Positions 26,484 through 37,200 of a stretch of DNA of 64,000 bases are shown here, piece after piece. A model generated the notes under the pieces. It had not been told where the DNA came from. It was given only the letters and a program-made list of their open reading frames with translations, and ran no database searches. Within the stretch, counting starts at the first letter, position 1, and each line of letters starts with the position of its first letter. The translations under genes and the position numbers were made by a program. Source of the stretch: Streptomyces sp. NBC_01260 (GTDB lineage Bacteria > Actinomycetota > Actinomycetes > Streptomycetales > Streptomycetaceae); assembly GCF_036226405.1 (NCBI RefSeq), contig NZ_CP108464.1:5022001-5086000 (forward strand). Direction: 5' to 3'.

Positions 26484-26699
26484 CGGCCGGTCCTCGGTCC
26501 GGTGGATGTCGACGCTGAACTCGCGTCCGGGTGGTGCCCCGTGCGGCAACGCATTGGTGGCGAGTTCCGACACGCACAGCTTTATGTCCTCGACCAGGGA
26601 GTGAAGCCCCCACTTGAGGAGGGCACCGGTGACGAATTCGCGTGAGGCACCAACAGAGGTGCGCCTGCGAGGAAAGCGTCGTTGCTGAGACAGGGACAC
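26484..26699 (-). pseudogene. N-terminal remnant of an RsbW-like ATP-binding protein
   Basis: About 72 codons read MSLSQQRRFPRRRTSVG ... DIKLCVSELATNALPHG, the start and N box of the HATPase_c_2 anti-sigma/regulatory ATPases that are numerous in Streptomyces (normally about 140 aa). Homology stops at HRTEDRP, just before the G boxes, exactly where the convergent MFS gene ends; the frame then runs through MFS sequence. I read this as a deletion remnant that cannot fold as an ATPase. Confidence 0.65.
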
Positions 26700-26854
26700 G
26701 GTGGTTCACCGCCTTGCTCGCGGAACGTAACGGATGGCGACTGCACTGCTATTCGCGAAAACCAGCAAGGTTTAACCGATGGGAGAAGGCTCGGGGTCGC
26801 CCACCGTGTGATGCGGCAGGCTGGTGAAAGGTGTTGGCGGCAGAGGAGAACGAC

Positions 26855-27123
26855 ATGGGCGGCAGTGAATGGACCAGCGCTTCGGTGCCCTATCTCGTCG
26901 CGCCCTCCGGAGCTCCGGGCGACACGTGGGCTGCGGAGGCCGCCGCCGAGGGGCGCCGGGGCAGTCAGCGCCTGTCCAGGCGGGCGAGGTAGCGGCGCCG
27001 GGGGCGGTCGCGGAACTGCTGGGGGTGGCCGCCGGGCAGAGTGTCGTCGCTCGGCGCAGGATCATGTATCTCGACGGTGAGCCGTGCGAGTTGACGGGTA
27101 ACGGTCCGCGAGCATCGCCAGCG
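26855..27123 (+). pseudogene. Frameshifted N-terminal remnant of a UTRA-domain (GntR-related) gene
   Basis: Starts at an ATG with AGAGGAGAA upstream: MGGSEWTSASVPYL ... DTWAAEAAAEGRRGSQRL, the usual opening of a Streptomyces UTRA protein. A one-base loss near 26973 (expected CTGGTCCAG, found CTGTCCAG) shifts the frame. The continuation VQAGEVAAPGAVAELLG ... RIMYLDGEPCELT is in the next frame. Homology then ends mid-domain at about 27095, where a second UTRA gene fragment begins. Confidence 0.65.
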
Positions 27124-27124
27124 A

Positions 27125-27649
27125 ACCGTCCGCCCAGCCTCGTACATGGCACCGGCAGGTGCGGGAGAGCCGTACCGCTGGCTGACCGAAGCCGCCAGGA
27201 CAGGCTCCCGCGCGCACAGCACACTGCTTGAGGTGGCCGAGTGCGAACCTCCCGCAGATGTGGCCGAGGCCCTTCGCCTGCCGAAACGCGGCATCGCGCT
27301 CCTGCGGCGCCAGCTCCTCATGGTCGACGACGAACCCGTCGAACTCGTGTCGTCGTACTACCTGCTGGAGATCGTCGGCGGCACGGCGATGACGGGGCGC
27401 CGGAAGATTCCCGGCGGTACGCCCACGCTGCTCGCGGAACTGGGCCACCCGCCGCGACTCGGCGTGGACCGGGTCTCGGCGCGGGTGCCCACGCAGGATC
27501 AGCACCAGGCGCTGCGGCTGCCCGGTGGGCTGCCGGTTCTTCGGACGCTGCGCGTCGTCTACAGCGAGGCCGAGCGGCCCATCGAAGCGACCGTCATGGT
27601 GAAGGCGGGCCATCTGCACGAGGTGCGGTACGAGTTCACTGCCGAGTGA
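27125..27649 (+). pseudogene. UTRA effector domain of a second GntR-type regulator, lacking its DNA-binding part
   Basis: In frame from about 27125: EPYRWLTEAARTGSRAHS, ALRLPKRGIALLRRQLLMVDDEPVELVSSYY, RKIPGGTPTLLAELGHPP and VSARVPTQDQ, then IEATVMVKAGHLHEVRYEF. This is a complete UTRA ligand-binding domain (first possible ATG 27146, 167 aa). The winged-helix DNA-binding domain that should precede it is absent; its place is taken by the remnant of another UTRA gene. It may still be translated but could not act as a normal repressor. Confidence 0.6.
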
Positions 27650-27832
27650 GCGGGGCCGGGGCGCGGCGCGGCGGCGGGGCCGTGCGAGGCTGCTCAGGTC
27701 CAGGGCCTCGGCCGTCGCCCGGTATCCCGCCGGGTGGACAGTTCGACGCGGGGCCCGGGTCCAAGTCGTCGATCACGTGCGCGCGACACGGTCAAGCGCC
27801 CATCGGCTCCGGCTATTCCCCTTGGGTGAGGG

Positions 27833-28408
27833 TCAGTTGGTCCCGTCCGGTGCGAACATCACTGCGGTGAGCGCCCGGAACACCTCCTCCGGGTCCTGGT
27901 CGCCCACCGCGCCGCCCAGGTTGCCGCTCAGCAGCAGCGTGGCGAAGCCGTGGGCCAGGGACCAGGCGGCCGTGCCCGCGAGCACCGGGTCCTCGCCGCG
28001 GCCGGCGGCGGGGAGTCCGCTGACGCCCGCACGCAGTTCCACCGAGGCCCGGAGCTTCGCCGCCACCAGTTCCGGATCGTCGGCGCGGCAGAGCTCCGGC
28101 TGGAACATCACCTGGAAGTGCGCCGGGTGCTCGGTGGCGAAGCGCACGTACCGCACACCTCGCTCCCGCAGGTCCGGGGCGTCGGCCAGCGCGTCGGCGA
28201 AGAGCTCGTAGCCCTCGGTGGCGATGGCGGTGAGCAGGCCCGTGCGGTCCTTGAAGTGGTGGGCGGGGGCGGCGTGGGAGACGCCGGCCCGGCGGGCCAG
28301 GTCGCGCAGACTCAGCGCGCCGGGGCCCTCGGTGCGGATGACGTCGAGGGCGGCCGTGAGGACGGCCCGCCGCAGATCGCCGTGGTGGTAGGCGCGGGTG
28401 CTGGTCAT
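27833..28408 (-). CDS. TetR-family transcriptional regulator (WHG domain)
   Basis: 191 aa. The N-terminal HTH is AALDVIRTEGPGALSLRDLA followed by RRAGVSHAAPAHHFKDRTGL; the C-terminal part resembles the TetR WHG domain (ERGVRYVRFATEHPAHFQVMF). It is divergent from the SCO6745-family gene, with two similar 18-bp pseudo-palindromes in the 104-bp gap, so it likely represses both genes. Ligand unknown. Confidence 0.92.
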   Translation of the reverse strand: MTSTRAYHHGDLRRAVLTAALDVIRTEGPGALSLRDLARRAGVSHAAPAHHFKDRTGLLTAIATEGYELFADALADAPDLRERGVRYVRFATEHPAHFQVMFQPELCRADDPELVAAKLRASVELRAGVSGLPAAGRGEDPVLAGTAAWSLAHGFATLLLSGNLGGAVGDQDPEEVFRALTAVMFAPDGTN

Positions 28409-28427
28409 GACAGCAGATTACGCGGAA

Positions 28428-28487
28428 TCTAGGCATTGACAAGTTAGGGGGTGGGGTGCACTCTGGGGATCTAGTCACTGGCAAGAT
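28428..28487. promoter_or_regulatory. Two TetR-type operator sites
   Basis: TCTAGGCATTGACAAGTT (28428-28445) and TCTAGTCACTGGCAAGAT (28470-28487) match at 14 of 18 positions and are each near-palindromic around CAnTG (CTAGnCAnTGnCAAG). They are 42 bp apart, about four helical turns. The first covers a TTGACA -35 box (28436-28441) for the rightward gene; the second would lie near its transcription start. Confidence 0.65.
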
Positions 28488-28512
28488 GCCTGTGGTTGCG
28501 GAAGGCGGAGAC

Positions 28513-29379
28513 ATGTCCGACGAGCTGGGTCGCGCACGGCAGATGTGGCACCTCCTGGAGCCCCTGCACGCTGTCCTCTACTACGCGCCGGAGGCCTTCG
28601 AGGAGGCCTCCGCGCTCGGCTACCGGGTCGACGAGCGCTGGCCGAGCTACTTCGCCTGGCGGGCCGCGCCGCTCGGGGACGCAGGGGCCGACCGGGTCGC
28701 CGGGGCCTTCCACAGCTTCAGCCCGGCCATGGTGGACGAGCACGTGCCCGCCGTCTGGTCCGTCGCCTCGTCCGCCGACGTGCTCGCGGCCCGTACGAGA
28801 GCCGTCGACCGCACGTACCGGACGCTGCTGGGGGAGGCGTGCGCCGCTGCGGACACGGCCGAGGCCGTCGCGCTCCTGCGCCGCGTCACGGAGGCGGCCG
28901 ACACGGCGGACCGCCCGCTCGCCGCGGCCAACGCGGCGCTGCCCTGGCTGGACGAACCCCACCTCGCGCTCTGGCGGGCGGCGACCGTCCTGCGCGAGCA
29001 CCGCGGTGACGGCCATCTCGCGGCGCTCGCCCACGCGGAGCTCGACCCGGTCGAGTCGCTGGTGTCCTTCGCGGCCGTCGGCGCGGCGGCGCCGGAGGTG
29101 TTCGCGAGCCGGGGGTGGAGCGGGGCGCAGTGGGACGAAGCCCGTCAGCGGCTGCTCAAGCGGGGGCTGTTGAGGGGTGACGGCATGGCGACGGACGCGG
29201 GCAGGGCGCTGCGCGCCGAGGTCGAGCGGCGTACGGACGAGGCGGCCGCCGCCCCGTGGCGGGAGCTCGGGGAGGAGGAGCGGGAGCGGCTCGTCGAGTT
29301 GCTGGGGCCGTTGTGGGTGGCGGTGATCGGCTCCGGGATGCTGCCCTCGGAGACGACGCTGGGCATCGGCAAGGTGTGA
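28513..29379 (+). CDS. SCO6745-family (SalK-like) protein
   Basis: 288 aa, soluble. The opening RARQMWHLLEPLHAVLYYAPEA and LDEPHLALWRAATVLREHRGDGHLAAL are typical of a Streptomyces family often annotated as SCO6745 or SalK-like, with a C-terminal winged-helix-like part (GLLRGDGMATDAGRALRAEVE). The biochemical function of the family is not established as far as I know. The ATG at 28513 follows GGCGGAG. Regulation by the divergent TetR protein is likely. Confidence 0.85.
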   Translation: MSDELGRARQMWHLLEPLHAVLYYAPEAFEEASALGYRVDERWPSYFAWRAAPLGDAGADRVAGAFHSFSPAMVDEHVPAVWSVASSADVLAARTRAVDRTYRTLLGEACAAADTAEAVALLRRVTEAADTADRPLAAANAALPWLDEPHLALWRAATVLREHRGDGHLAALAHAELDPVESLVSFAAVGAAAPEVFASRGWSGAQWDEARQRLLKRGLLRGDGMATDAGRALRAEVERRTDEAAAAPWRELGEEERERLVELLGPLWVAVIGSGMLPSETTLGIGKV

Positions 29380-29487
29380 TTCGGACCGCATCCGGGGTGA
29401 ACGGAGGTCATGAACACGTCGCGGCGGGGAAGACGTCCGTAGGATTCCCGAGTTGGTTCGGCTTTCTCCCCGTCAGGACGGCTTCGA

Positions 29488-30270
29488 GTGATATCTTCCC
29501 GCGCTTACCGAGTGATGGTGCCCGCCCTCGGCGTGGCCGCTGTGCTGGCCCTGGCAGGCTGTGACCCCGAGAAGATCACCTCCGGTGCCGAATCTCCGGG
29601 CGCCGGCTCGAACGGTGGCGGGGGGCCGGTCACCGGCTTCGGTGCCAGTCCGCTCGACAACGCCGACGGCACGAAGCCGGGCCTGGCGCCCCTCACCTCC
29701 GACGCGGACAGGGCGGCGGCCCGGAAGGTCATCGAGAAGGTGGCCACCAAGGGGCGCGGCCCGAAGACCGGATACGAGCGGGACAAGTTCGGGTACGCCT
29801 GGAAGGACTCCGTCGACGGCATACCGCTCTCCCGCAACGGCTGCGACACCCGCAACGACCTGCTGGCCCGGGACGGCAAGAAGGTCGAACTCCGGTCGGG
29901 TTCGAAGTGTGTGGTCGTCTCGATGACCCTCAAGGACCCGTACACCGGCTCGTCCATCGAGTGGCGCAAGAAGCAGGCCACCAAGGTCCAGATCGACCAC
30001 GTCATGCCGCTGTCGTACGACTGGCAGATGGGCGCCGCCCGCTGGAACGAGGCCAAGCGGCAGCAGATCGCCAACGATCCGCTCAACCTCCTCCCGGTGG
30101 ACGGCCCGGCCAACAACGCCAAGCGCGACTCGGGCCCCGCGACCTGGCTGCCGCCGTACAAGCCGGTCCGGTGCTCGTACGCGCTGCGGTTCGCCCAGGT
30201 CTCGCTGAAGTACGAACTCCCGGTCACCACAGCGGACAAGAAGGTCATGCTGGAGCTGTGCGGCGGCTGA
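29488..30270 (+). CDS. Secreted HNH-nuclease-fold lipoprotein (DUF1524 / GmrSD C-terminal type)
   Basis: 260 aa. The N-terminus is a lipoprotein signal (hydrophobic stretch ending VLALAGCD, Cys at about residue 25), followed by a Gly-rich linker. The rest is the DUF1524-type domain seen in many actinobacterial secreted nucleases: YERDKFGYAWKDSVDG, NGCDTRNDLLARD, the HNH core QIDHVMPLSYDW with catalytic His, and ANDPLNLLPVDGPANNAKRD. It probably degrades extracellular DNA or RNA at the cell surface. GTG start with AGGA about 11 nt upstream. It is a stand-alone gene; no immunity gene is next to it. Confidence 0.9.
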   Translation: MISSRAYRVMVPALGVAAVLALAGCDPEKITSGAESPGAGSNGGGGPVTGFGASPLDNADGTKPGLAPLTSDADRAAARKVIEKVATKGRGPKTGYERDKFGYAWKDSVDGIPLSRNGCDTRNDLLARDGKKVELRSGSKCVVVSMTLKDPYTGSSIEWRKKQATKVQIDHVMPLSYDWQMGAARWNEAKRQQIANDPLNLLPVDGPANNAKRDSGPATWLPPYKPVRCSYALRFAQVSLKYELPVTTADKKVMLELCGG

Positions 30271-30429
30271 CCCCGCTCGCGGGCGGGGCCCGCCCGGCGG
30301 GGCGCCCGCTGTGCCGGACCTGTGAAGGAACGGTGTACTGTACGGCGTCCGAATCCGTCGGGCGTCTGTGCGAACGGCCCCGGCCGTCGCGGGCGGGCGC
30401 GCCCGCGTCCCTCCCGTAAGGAACAGAGC

Positions 30430-30813
30430 GTGAAGTCTGCTGTGCCCGTGGCCGCCGAGGTGGGCCCCCGTCCGGCGACGGCGGTGATGACGGCGGCGCC
30501 CCGAGTCCTGCTGGCCGCGGTGCCCCTCGTCACGCTCGGCATGCTGTCCTTCGTGCCGTCCCTCGTCGTTGCCGCGCGGCGGCGACGGGCCGCCGACTGG
30601 CTGGTGTGCGCCGGGTTCACGGCCGGCAACGTGGCCTGGGTGATCTGGGCCGCCCTGACCCCGGCCGAGACGCGGGGCGCGGAGTTCGCGGCGGACCTGC
30701 TGCTGGTGCTGGTCACCACGCTCGGGGCGGCGGCGCACGTCCTGTTCGCCGGGTCCGGGCGGCGCACGGCCGGCCCTGTCGCCGCCGGCCCCGTCGCCGC
30801 GGGTGCCGAGTGA
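30430..30813 (+). CDS. Small integral membrane protein, function unknown
   Basis: 127 aa from a GTG preceded by TAAGGAACAGAGC. Three hydrophobic segments are visible: VLLAAVPLVTLGMLSFVPSLVV, WLVCAGFTAGNVAWVIWAAL and FAADLLLVLVTTLGAAAHVLF. The tail is Gly/Ala/Pro-rich. The stop overlaps the start of the next gene by 4 bp (GTGA), so the two were co-translated. Not assigned to a known family. Confidence 0.8.
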   Translation: MKSAVPVAAEVGPRPATAVMTAAPRVLLAAVPLVTLGMLSFVPSLVVAARRRRAADWLVCAGFTAGNVAWVIWAALTPAETRGAEFAADLLLVLVTTLGAAAHVLFAGSGRRTAGPVAAGPVAAGAE

Positions 30814-31260
30814 AGACCCGGCGCACCTGGCGGGGCGTCAGGCCCGAGCCGCGGGGCCGCCGGTCCGGCGTGCGGCGGTTGCTCGACGGATCGGCGGAAC
30901 TGCTGCGCGGCCGCCGGGGCGCGTGGGCGGGGGCCGGGCTGCTGGTGGTGGTCTGCGCCGTCATTGCCGCATGGCTGTTCGGCGGCGACGACGAGGCGGC
31001 GAGCCCGCCGGACACCAGGGCGCGCCAGTACCGGGACTTCGACGCCTGTCTGCTCACCGGGGAGGACGGCATCGCGGCCGGGACCCCCGCGGCGGCCGTC
31101 TGGCAGGGCATGGAGCGCGCCTCCGGCGACAAGCGGGTCCGGGTCACTCATGTCCCGGTCATGGGCGAGCAGTCGGCGGCGAACGCGCTGCCGCATCTGA
31201 ACGGCCTGATCCAGCGGGACTGCGAGGTCGTGCTGGCCACCGGTCCGGCCCAGACGGAGA
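30810..31260 (+). pseudogene. 5' part of a BMP-family (PnrA/Med-like) membrane-anchored protein gene, truncated by the RHS gene
   Basis: Reads about 150 codons: a basic N-terminus, one membrane segment (GAGLLVVVCAVIAAWLF), then RDFDACLLTGEDGIAAG, AAVWQGMERASGDKRVRVTHV and LIQRDCEVVLATG, the first third of a BMP-type substrate-binding domain (about 330-400 aa when complete). After ATGPAQTET the DNA becomes RHS sequence in another frame; the frame remains open to 31877 but encodes nonsense (Arg-rich). I infer a deletion or recombination that joined two unrelated genes at about 31,250-31,262. Confidence 0.72.
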
Positions 31261-34200
31261 CCGAGCTTCGACGCGAAGACCAGCAAGCGGAACGCGAAGA
31301 AGTCCACCGCGACCTCCGACTACTTCGTCAACGCCGACGGTTCGACCACGGTCCGGCACTACGCGAGCCGGTCCAACTTCAAGGCCGCCGACGGCGCCTG
31401 GAAGCCGATCGACACCGAGCTGACCCAGGACGCGGACGGCACGCTCCGGCAGAGCGCCAACTCGCTCGACGTCGAGTTCGCACCCGACGCCACCGACCAG
31501 CAGCTCGCCTCCGTCGACTTCGGATCGGGCCGCAGCCTCGCCTACGCGCTGCGCGGCGCGAAGAAGGCCGCCCCCACGGTCGACGCCGACAACACGGCGA
31601 CGTACGCCGATGTCCTGCCGGACACCGACCTGCTGCTCTCCCCGCTCGCCGACGGCCTCAAGGAGCGGCTGGTCCTGCGGTCGGCCGACGCACCCAACTC
31701 CTGGCTGTTCCCCCTCGACCTCAAGGGCCTCACCCCGCGCATCGCCGACAACGGCGACGTCCGGTTCACCGACGGGGACGGGGAGGTGACGGCCACCATT
31801 CCCCACGCCTTCATGGAGGACTCCCGCACCGACCCCCGCTCCGGCGACGCCGCGACGTCCCGGGCCGTGACCTATGAACTGACCACCGCCGACGGCAAGC
31901 CCGCGCTGCGGCTGACCGCCGACCGCGACTGGCTGGACGACCCCGCCCGGGTCTATCCGGTCACCGTCGACCCGACCATCGCCGCCGGCAACTCGACGTA
32001 CGCGCAGAGCACCATCGGCGGTGACCACTCCACCGAGAACCAGATCAAGGTCGGCAGCTACGACGCCGGCACCAACAAGGCGAACTCGTTCCTCCAGTTC
32101 TCCTCGCTGGGCACCACGCTCAAGGGCCAGCGGGTCACCGCCGCCACGCTGAACGTGTACGCGATCTGGTCCGCGACCTGCACCGCCGAGCCGTTCTCGG
32201 TGAGCCCGGTGACCAAGTCCTGGACCCCGGCCGGTGTCACCTCGTACCCCGGTCCGGCGTACGGCGCCGCGATCGGCACCGCCACCGTCGCCCCGGGAGC
32301 CTCCTGCAGCAACGACGCGGGCGGCACCAACGACCTGAACGTCGGCGTGAAGATGCCGGTGAAGCTGTCCACCGGATGGTTCGACGGCGTCGCCACCGGC
32401 AGTGCCAACTACGGCCTGGCTTTGACCGCACCGACCGGCGACGGGCTGCACTGGAAGAAGTTCCACTCCGACAACAGCACCAAGGCGGCCTTCCGGCCCG
32501 CGCTGGATCTGACGTACACGCCCAACACGGCGCCGCAGATCAACGCCCAGTACCCGCCGGAGAACCACCAGTCGAACACCCTCCAGCCGGAACTGCTGGT
32601 CTACGCCAGCGACGCCGACAAGTGGCCGATGCCGTCGCTCACGTACGCCTTCGAGGTGTACGACGCGGACACCGACAGCACCACGCCCGTCGCCACCTCC
32701 GGGGTCATCACCAAGAGCAGCTGGAAGATACCCGCCGGCAAGCTCAAGTGGAGCAAGAACTACGCCTGGTACGTCAGCGTCACCGACGGATACGACTCGG
32801 TGATGTACTCGGCGAGCCGCTTCGCCACCGCCGTACCGCAGCCGCCGGTCACCTCCGGCCTCGCCCAGAACACCGACGGCCACGAGTTCGACCCGAGCGA
32901 TGCCAACTACACCACCGAGGACACCGACGCCGAGATCGAGGTCGTCGGCCCCTCGCTGTCGGTGGAGCGCTCGTACAACAGCCGCGACCCGCGCACCGAC
33001 GGGGCCTTCGGCGCCGGCTGGGCGACGGTCACCGACATGACGGCCGCCGAGGTGAAGGACGGCTCCGGCACGGTCACCAGCGTCGTGGTCACCTACCCGG
33101 GTGGCGAGCAGGTCGCTTTCGGCCGCAACGGCGACGGCACCTTCGTGCCGCCGATGGGCCGGTACGCCCGGCTGGCACCGGCCGCGTCGGGCGGCGGTTA
33201 CACGCTGACCGACAAGGACTTCACCGCCTACGCCTTCCAGCAGGCGGTGACGGGACGGGCCGGCACGTTCGCGATCTCCTCGATCAAGGACTACGCGAAC
33301 CGTGCGGAGACCTTCACCTACACGGGCGGCAGGCTCAGCAAGGTCACCAACACCACCTCCAACCGCTCGCTGGCCTTCGCCTGGCAGACACCGGCCGGTG
33401 CCACCGCGCCGCACGTGGCGACCGTGACGACCGACGCCGCCAAGGCGGGCGACGCGAGCACCGCCCAGGTCTGGCAGTACGGCTACACCGGTGACCAGCT
33501 CACCAAGGTCTGCCCGCCCGCCGACCCCACCAAGTGCACGGTCTACGGCTACGCGACGGGCAACCACTACCGCACCACCGTCATGGACGCGGACCCGTTC
33601 GCGTACTGGCGGCTCGGGGAGACCAGCGGTTCGGCCGCCACCGACACGATCGACCTCAACCAGGGCAAGTTCAACGGCCTCTACCGCAACGTGAGCCTCG
33701 GCGGTACGGGCCCGTTGGCCGGCTCCACGCAGAAGGCCGCCACCTTCAACGGCACCACGTCGTACGTCGAGATACCCAGCGCCCCCGGCGCGACGCCCTC
33801 GTACACGACGGTTTCGCTGTGGTTCAAGACCACGCAGGCGGGCGGTGTCCTCTTCTACTACGGGGACAAGCCGCTCAGTGACGCCGACCCGGTCGCGAAC
33901 ACGAAGAAGAACACCCCGGCGGTGTACGTCGGCACGGACGGCAAGCTCCGCGGCTGCCTCGCCATGTCACCGGGGTGCATGACCACGACGGCCTCCACGG
34001 CCACCGTCACCGACGGCAAGTGGCACAACGTCGCCCTCACCGGCGCGGCCACCAGCCAGACGCTCTACCTCGACGGCGCCAAGCAGGGCAGTCTCGCCGG
34101 CACCATCAACGACTGGGAGCAGCCCTACATCTCCTTCGGCGCCGGGGTGAACACCGACGGCTGGCCCGCCATGAACGCCTCCGACAAGCTGGGGCACTAC

Positions 34201-37200
34201 GCCGGGCAGCTCGCCGAGGTCGCCGTCTACACCGAGGCACTCGACCCGTCGGTCATCACCGCGCAGTACCAGGCGGCCAACCGGTCCGCGGGGCTGCTCA
34301 ACAAGATCACCACGCCGAACGGCAAGACCCAGTCCGCCGTGACCTACGGCACCACCGACGACCTGGTCCTCCAGGCCACGGACGGCGACGGCGGCACCTG
34401 GAAGCTGAACCCGGCCACGGTCACCGGCTCGTCCCAGGTCTACCGCTCCGCGGTGATGGGCTCGGCCCCGGCCGGATACTGGCGCCTGGACGACACCCAG
34501 GGCGCCGCGCAGGCCGCCAACGAACTGCACACCGGCTTCGGTACGTACAACAGCGTCACCCAGGGCGTGGCGGGGCCGTTCGGCGCCGGTGACGTCACGG
34601 CGGCGCAGTTCAACGGCACCAGCTCGTACGCGGAGGTCCCGTACGCGTCCTGGCACGGGAAGGGCGACCGCTCCGTCGAGCTGTGGTTCAAGACCGCCAA
34701 GCCCGGTGTGCTGGTCGCCGACCAGGCCAAGGCCGTGAACGACGCGGCCGGGGCGAGCGGCAACTACAGCCCCGTCCTGTACGTCGGCTCCGACGGGAAG
34801 CTCCGCGGGCACTGGTACAGCGCGGCCGGCTCGGCCACCACGGAGTTCGGGTCCAAGGACAAGGTCGACAACAACGCCTGGCACCACGCGGTGCTCTCCG
34901 CGACCGGCACCAAGCAGGCGCTGTACGTCGACGGCGTCAAGCAGGGCGACTACAGCGGGGCGCCGAACGACCAGGCCAACACCCGGACCTTCATCGGTGC
35001 GGGCTTCGCCAAGGGCTGGAACAACCCGCCCGCCGACGTCAGCTACTTCACCGGCTCCATCGCCGAGGTCGCCGTGCACGCGGGCGGGCTCACCGAGGAG
35101 CAGGTCGAGCAGCACTGGTCGGCGTACAAGGCCTCCGCGGGCGTCGCCCCGGTGCGGACGGTGAAGCTCACCGACCCCACGGAGAAGACGCTGACGTACG
35201 TGTACGACGCGGAGATGGGCAACCGCCTGCTCACCGCGATCGACACCAACGGCAAGCGGACCACATACGGCTACGACACGGCGGGCTTCCTGCACACCGT
35301 GACCGACGCCAACGGCAACCGGTCGGTCACCGGCCACGACATCCGCGGCAACACGGTCTCCCAGACCATGTGCCAGGACACCGCGGCGGGCAAGTGCGCC
35401 ACCGACTACTACACGTACTACCCGGACGCCACGACGGCGTTCCCGCCGATGGACCCACGCAACGACCTGGTGCTCACCGAGCGCGACGGCCGTTCCTCGG
35501 GGCCGGCGGACAACACCTACCTGACCGCCTACGTGTACGACACGGCGGGCAACCTCACCTCGGTGACGACGCCGCCGGTGCCGGGCCATCCCAACGGCCG
35601 GACCGCCACCACCACGTACACGACCGCCGCCACCCCGGCGGCCGAGGGCGGCACCGCCAAGGCGCCGGCCGGGCTGGTCGCCGAGGTGGTCACACCGGGC
35701 GGCCGGAAGACCGAGTACGCCTACTTCGCCGACGGTGACCTCGCCGAGGTGACCGATGCCAACGGAGCGAAGGAGCGGAGCACGTACGACGGCCTCGGCC
35801 GTCAGCTCACCAGGACCGAGGTGTCCGACGCCCAGCCGGGCGGCCTCACCACGACCCTGACGTACGACAAGGACGACCAGGTCGTCACCGAGACCGACCC
35901 GCCGGTCACCAACCGGGTCACCGGCGCCGTCCACACCGGGCGGACGACCACGGTGTACGACGCCGACGGCAACGTCTCCTCGCAGACGGTCGCCGACCTC
36001 ACCGGCGGTGACGCCTCCCGCGCCACCTCGATCACCTACGACGCCTACAACCGCATGGCGTCCCGGACCGACCCGGGCGGCGACACCACGTCGTTCGAGT
36101 ACGACGTGTACGGCAACAAGGTCAAGGAGACCGACCCGGCCGGCAACGTCAACACGTACACGTTCGACGGGGAGGGCAGACCCCTCACCACCAATCTGCT
36201 GAACTACACGGGCGACCCGGCCAACCCCTCGCCGGCCACGACCCTCGTGCAGGAGTCCCGGGCCTACGACCCGGGTGGCAGGCTCGCTTCGATCGCCGAC
36301 GCGATGGGCCAGGTCACCGCGTACACCTACACCGACGACGGACTCGCCGCCACGGTGACGCGCAAGGACCCGGTCAACAACCTCTCCTTCACCGAGGAGG
36401 CCAACACCTACGACGCGGCCGGCAACCTGATCAAGCAGGTCACCAACGACGGGCAGACCGTCTCCGCGTTCACCGTGGACGCGTCCGACCGCACCACGTC
36501 CTCGGTCCTGGACCCGGGCGGGCTCGCCCGGAGCACGAAGGTGAGCTACGACCCGGACGACAACGTCGTCTCGGAGAGCGACCTCGACCCGGCCAACGGC
36601 CGTACCAGCACCGAGGACACGCTCTACGACAACCTCGGCAACGTCACCGGATCCACCCTCCACGACGGCACCACCGCACCGGTGGCCCGCTGGAAACTGG
36701 CCGAGACCAGTGGCGCTTCGGCCGCTGACTCGTCCGGCGGGAACCGGACCGTCACCTTCGGCAGCGGAGTCACCCACTCCACCGAGCACGGTGGCGCCGC
36801 CGTCTTCGACGGCACGGCGAACGCCTACGGCCAGACGGGCGCGGTGGTCAACACGGGCGGCTCCTTCACCGTCTCCACGTGGGTCAAGCTGAACTCCACC
36901 GCGGCCAACAACACCTTCCTGGCCCAGGCCGGGAAATCCGCCAGCGGTTTCCAGCTGTACTACTCCACGGCGTACGGCTGGACGTTCAACCGGCACAGCG
37001 CGGACATGTCGGGACCGGTCATCGTACGGGCCAGCTCCGGCACCGCCGCGGTGACCACGGGTACCTGGACCCATCTGACCGGTGTGTACGACCAGGAAGC
37101 GGCTCAGATCCGCTTGTACGTCAACGGCGTCCAGGCCGGCACCTCGACGGCGTTCGCCACTCCCTGGGATGCCACGGGCCCGCTCCAGATCGGCCGCAGG

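Noticed and set aside
31786..31800. GTG 31786 as the genuine start of the RHS gene
   Set aside because: RHS-type coding homology continues 175 codons upstream in the same frame, and no ribosome site or export signal is associated with this GTG; it is only the first available start.
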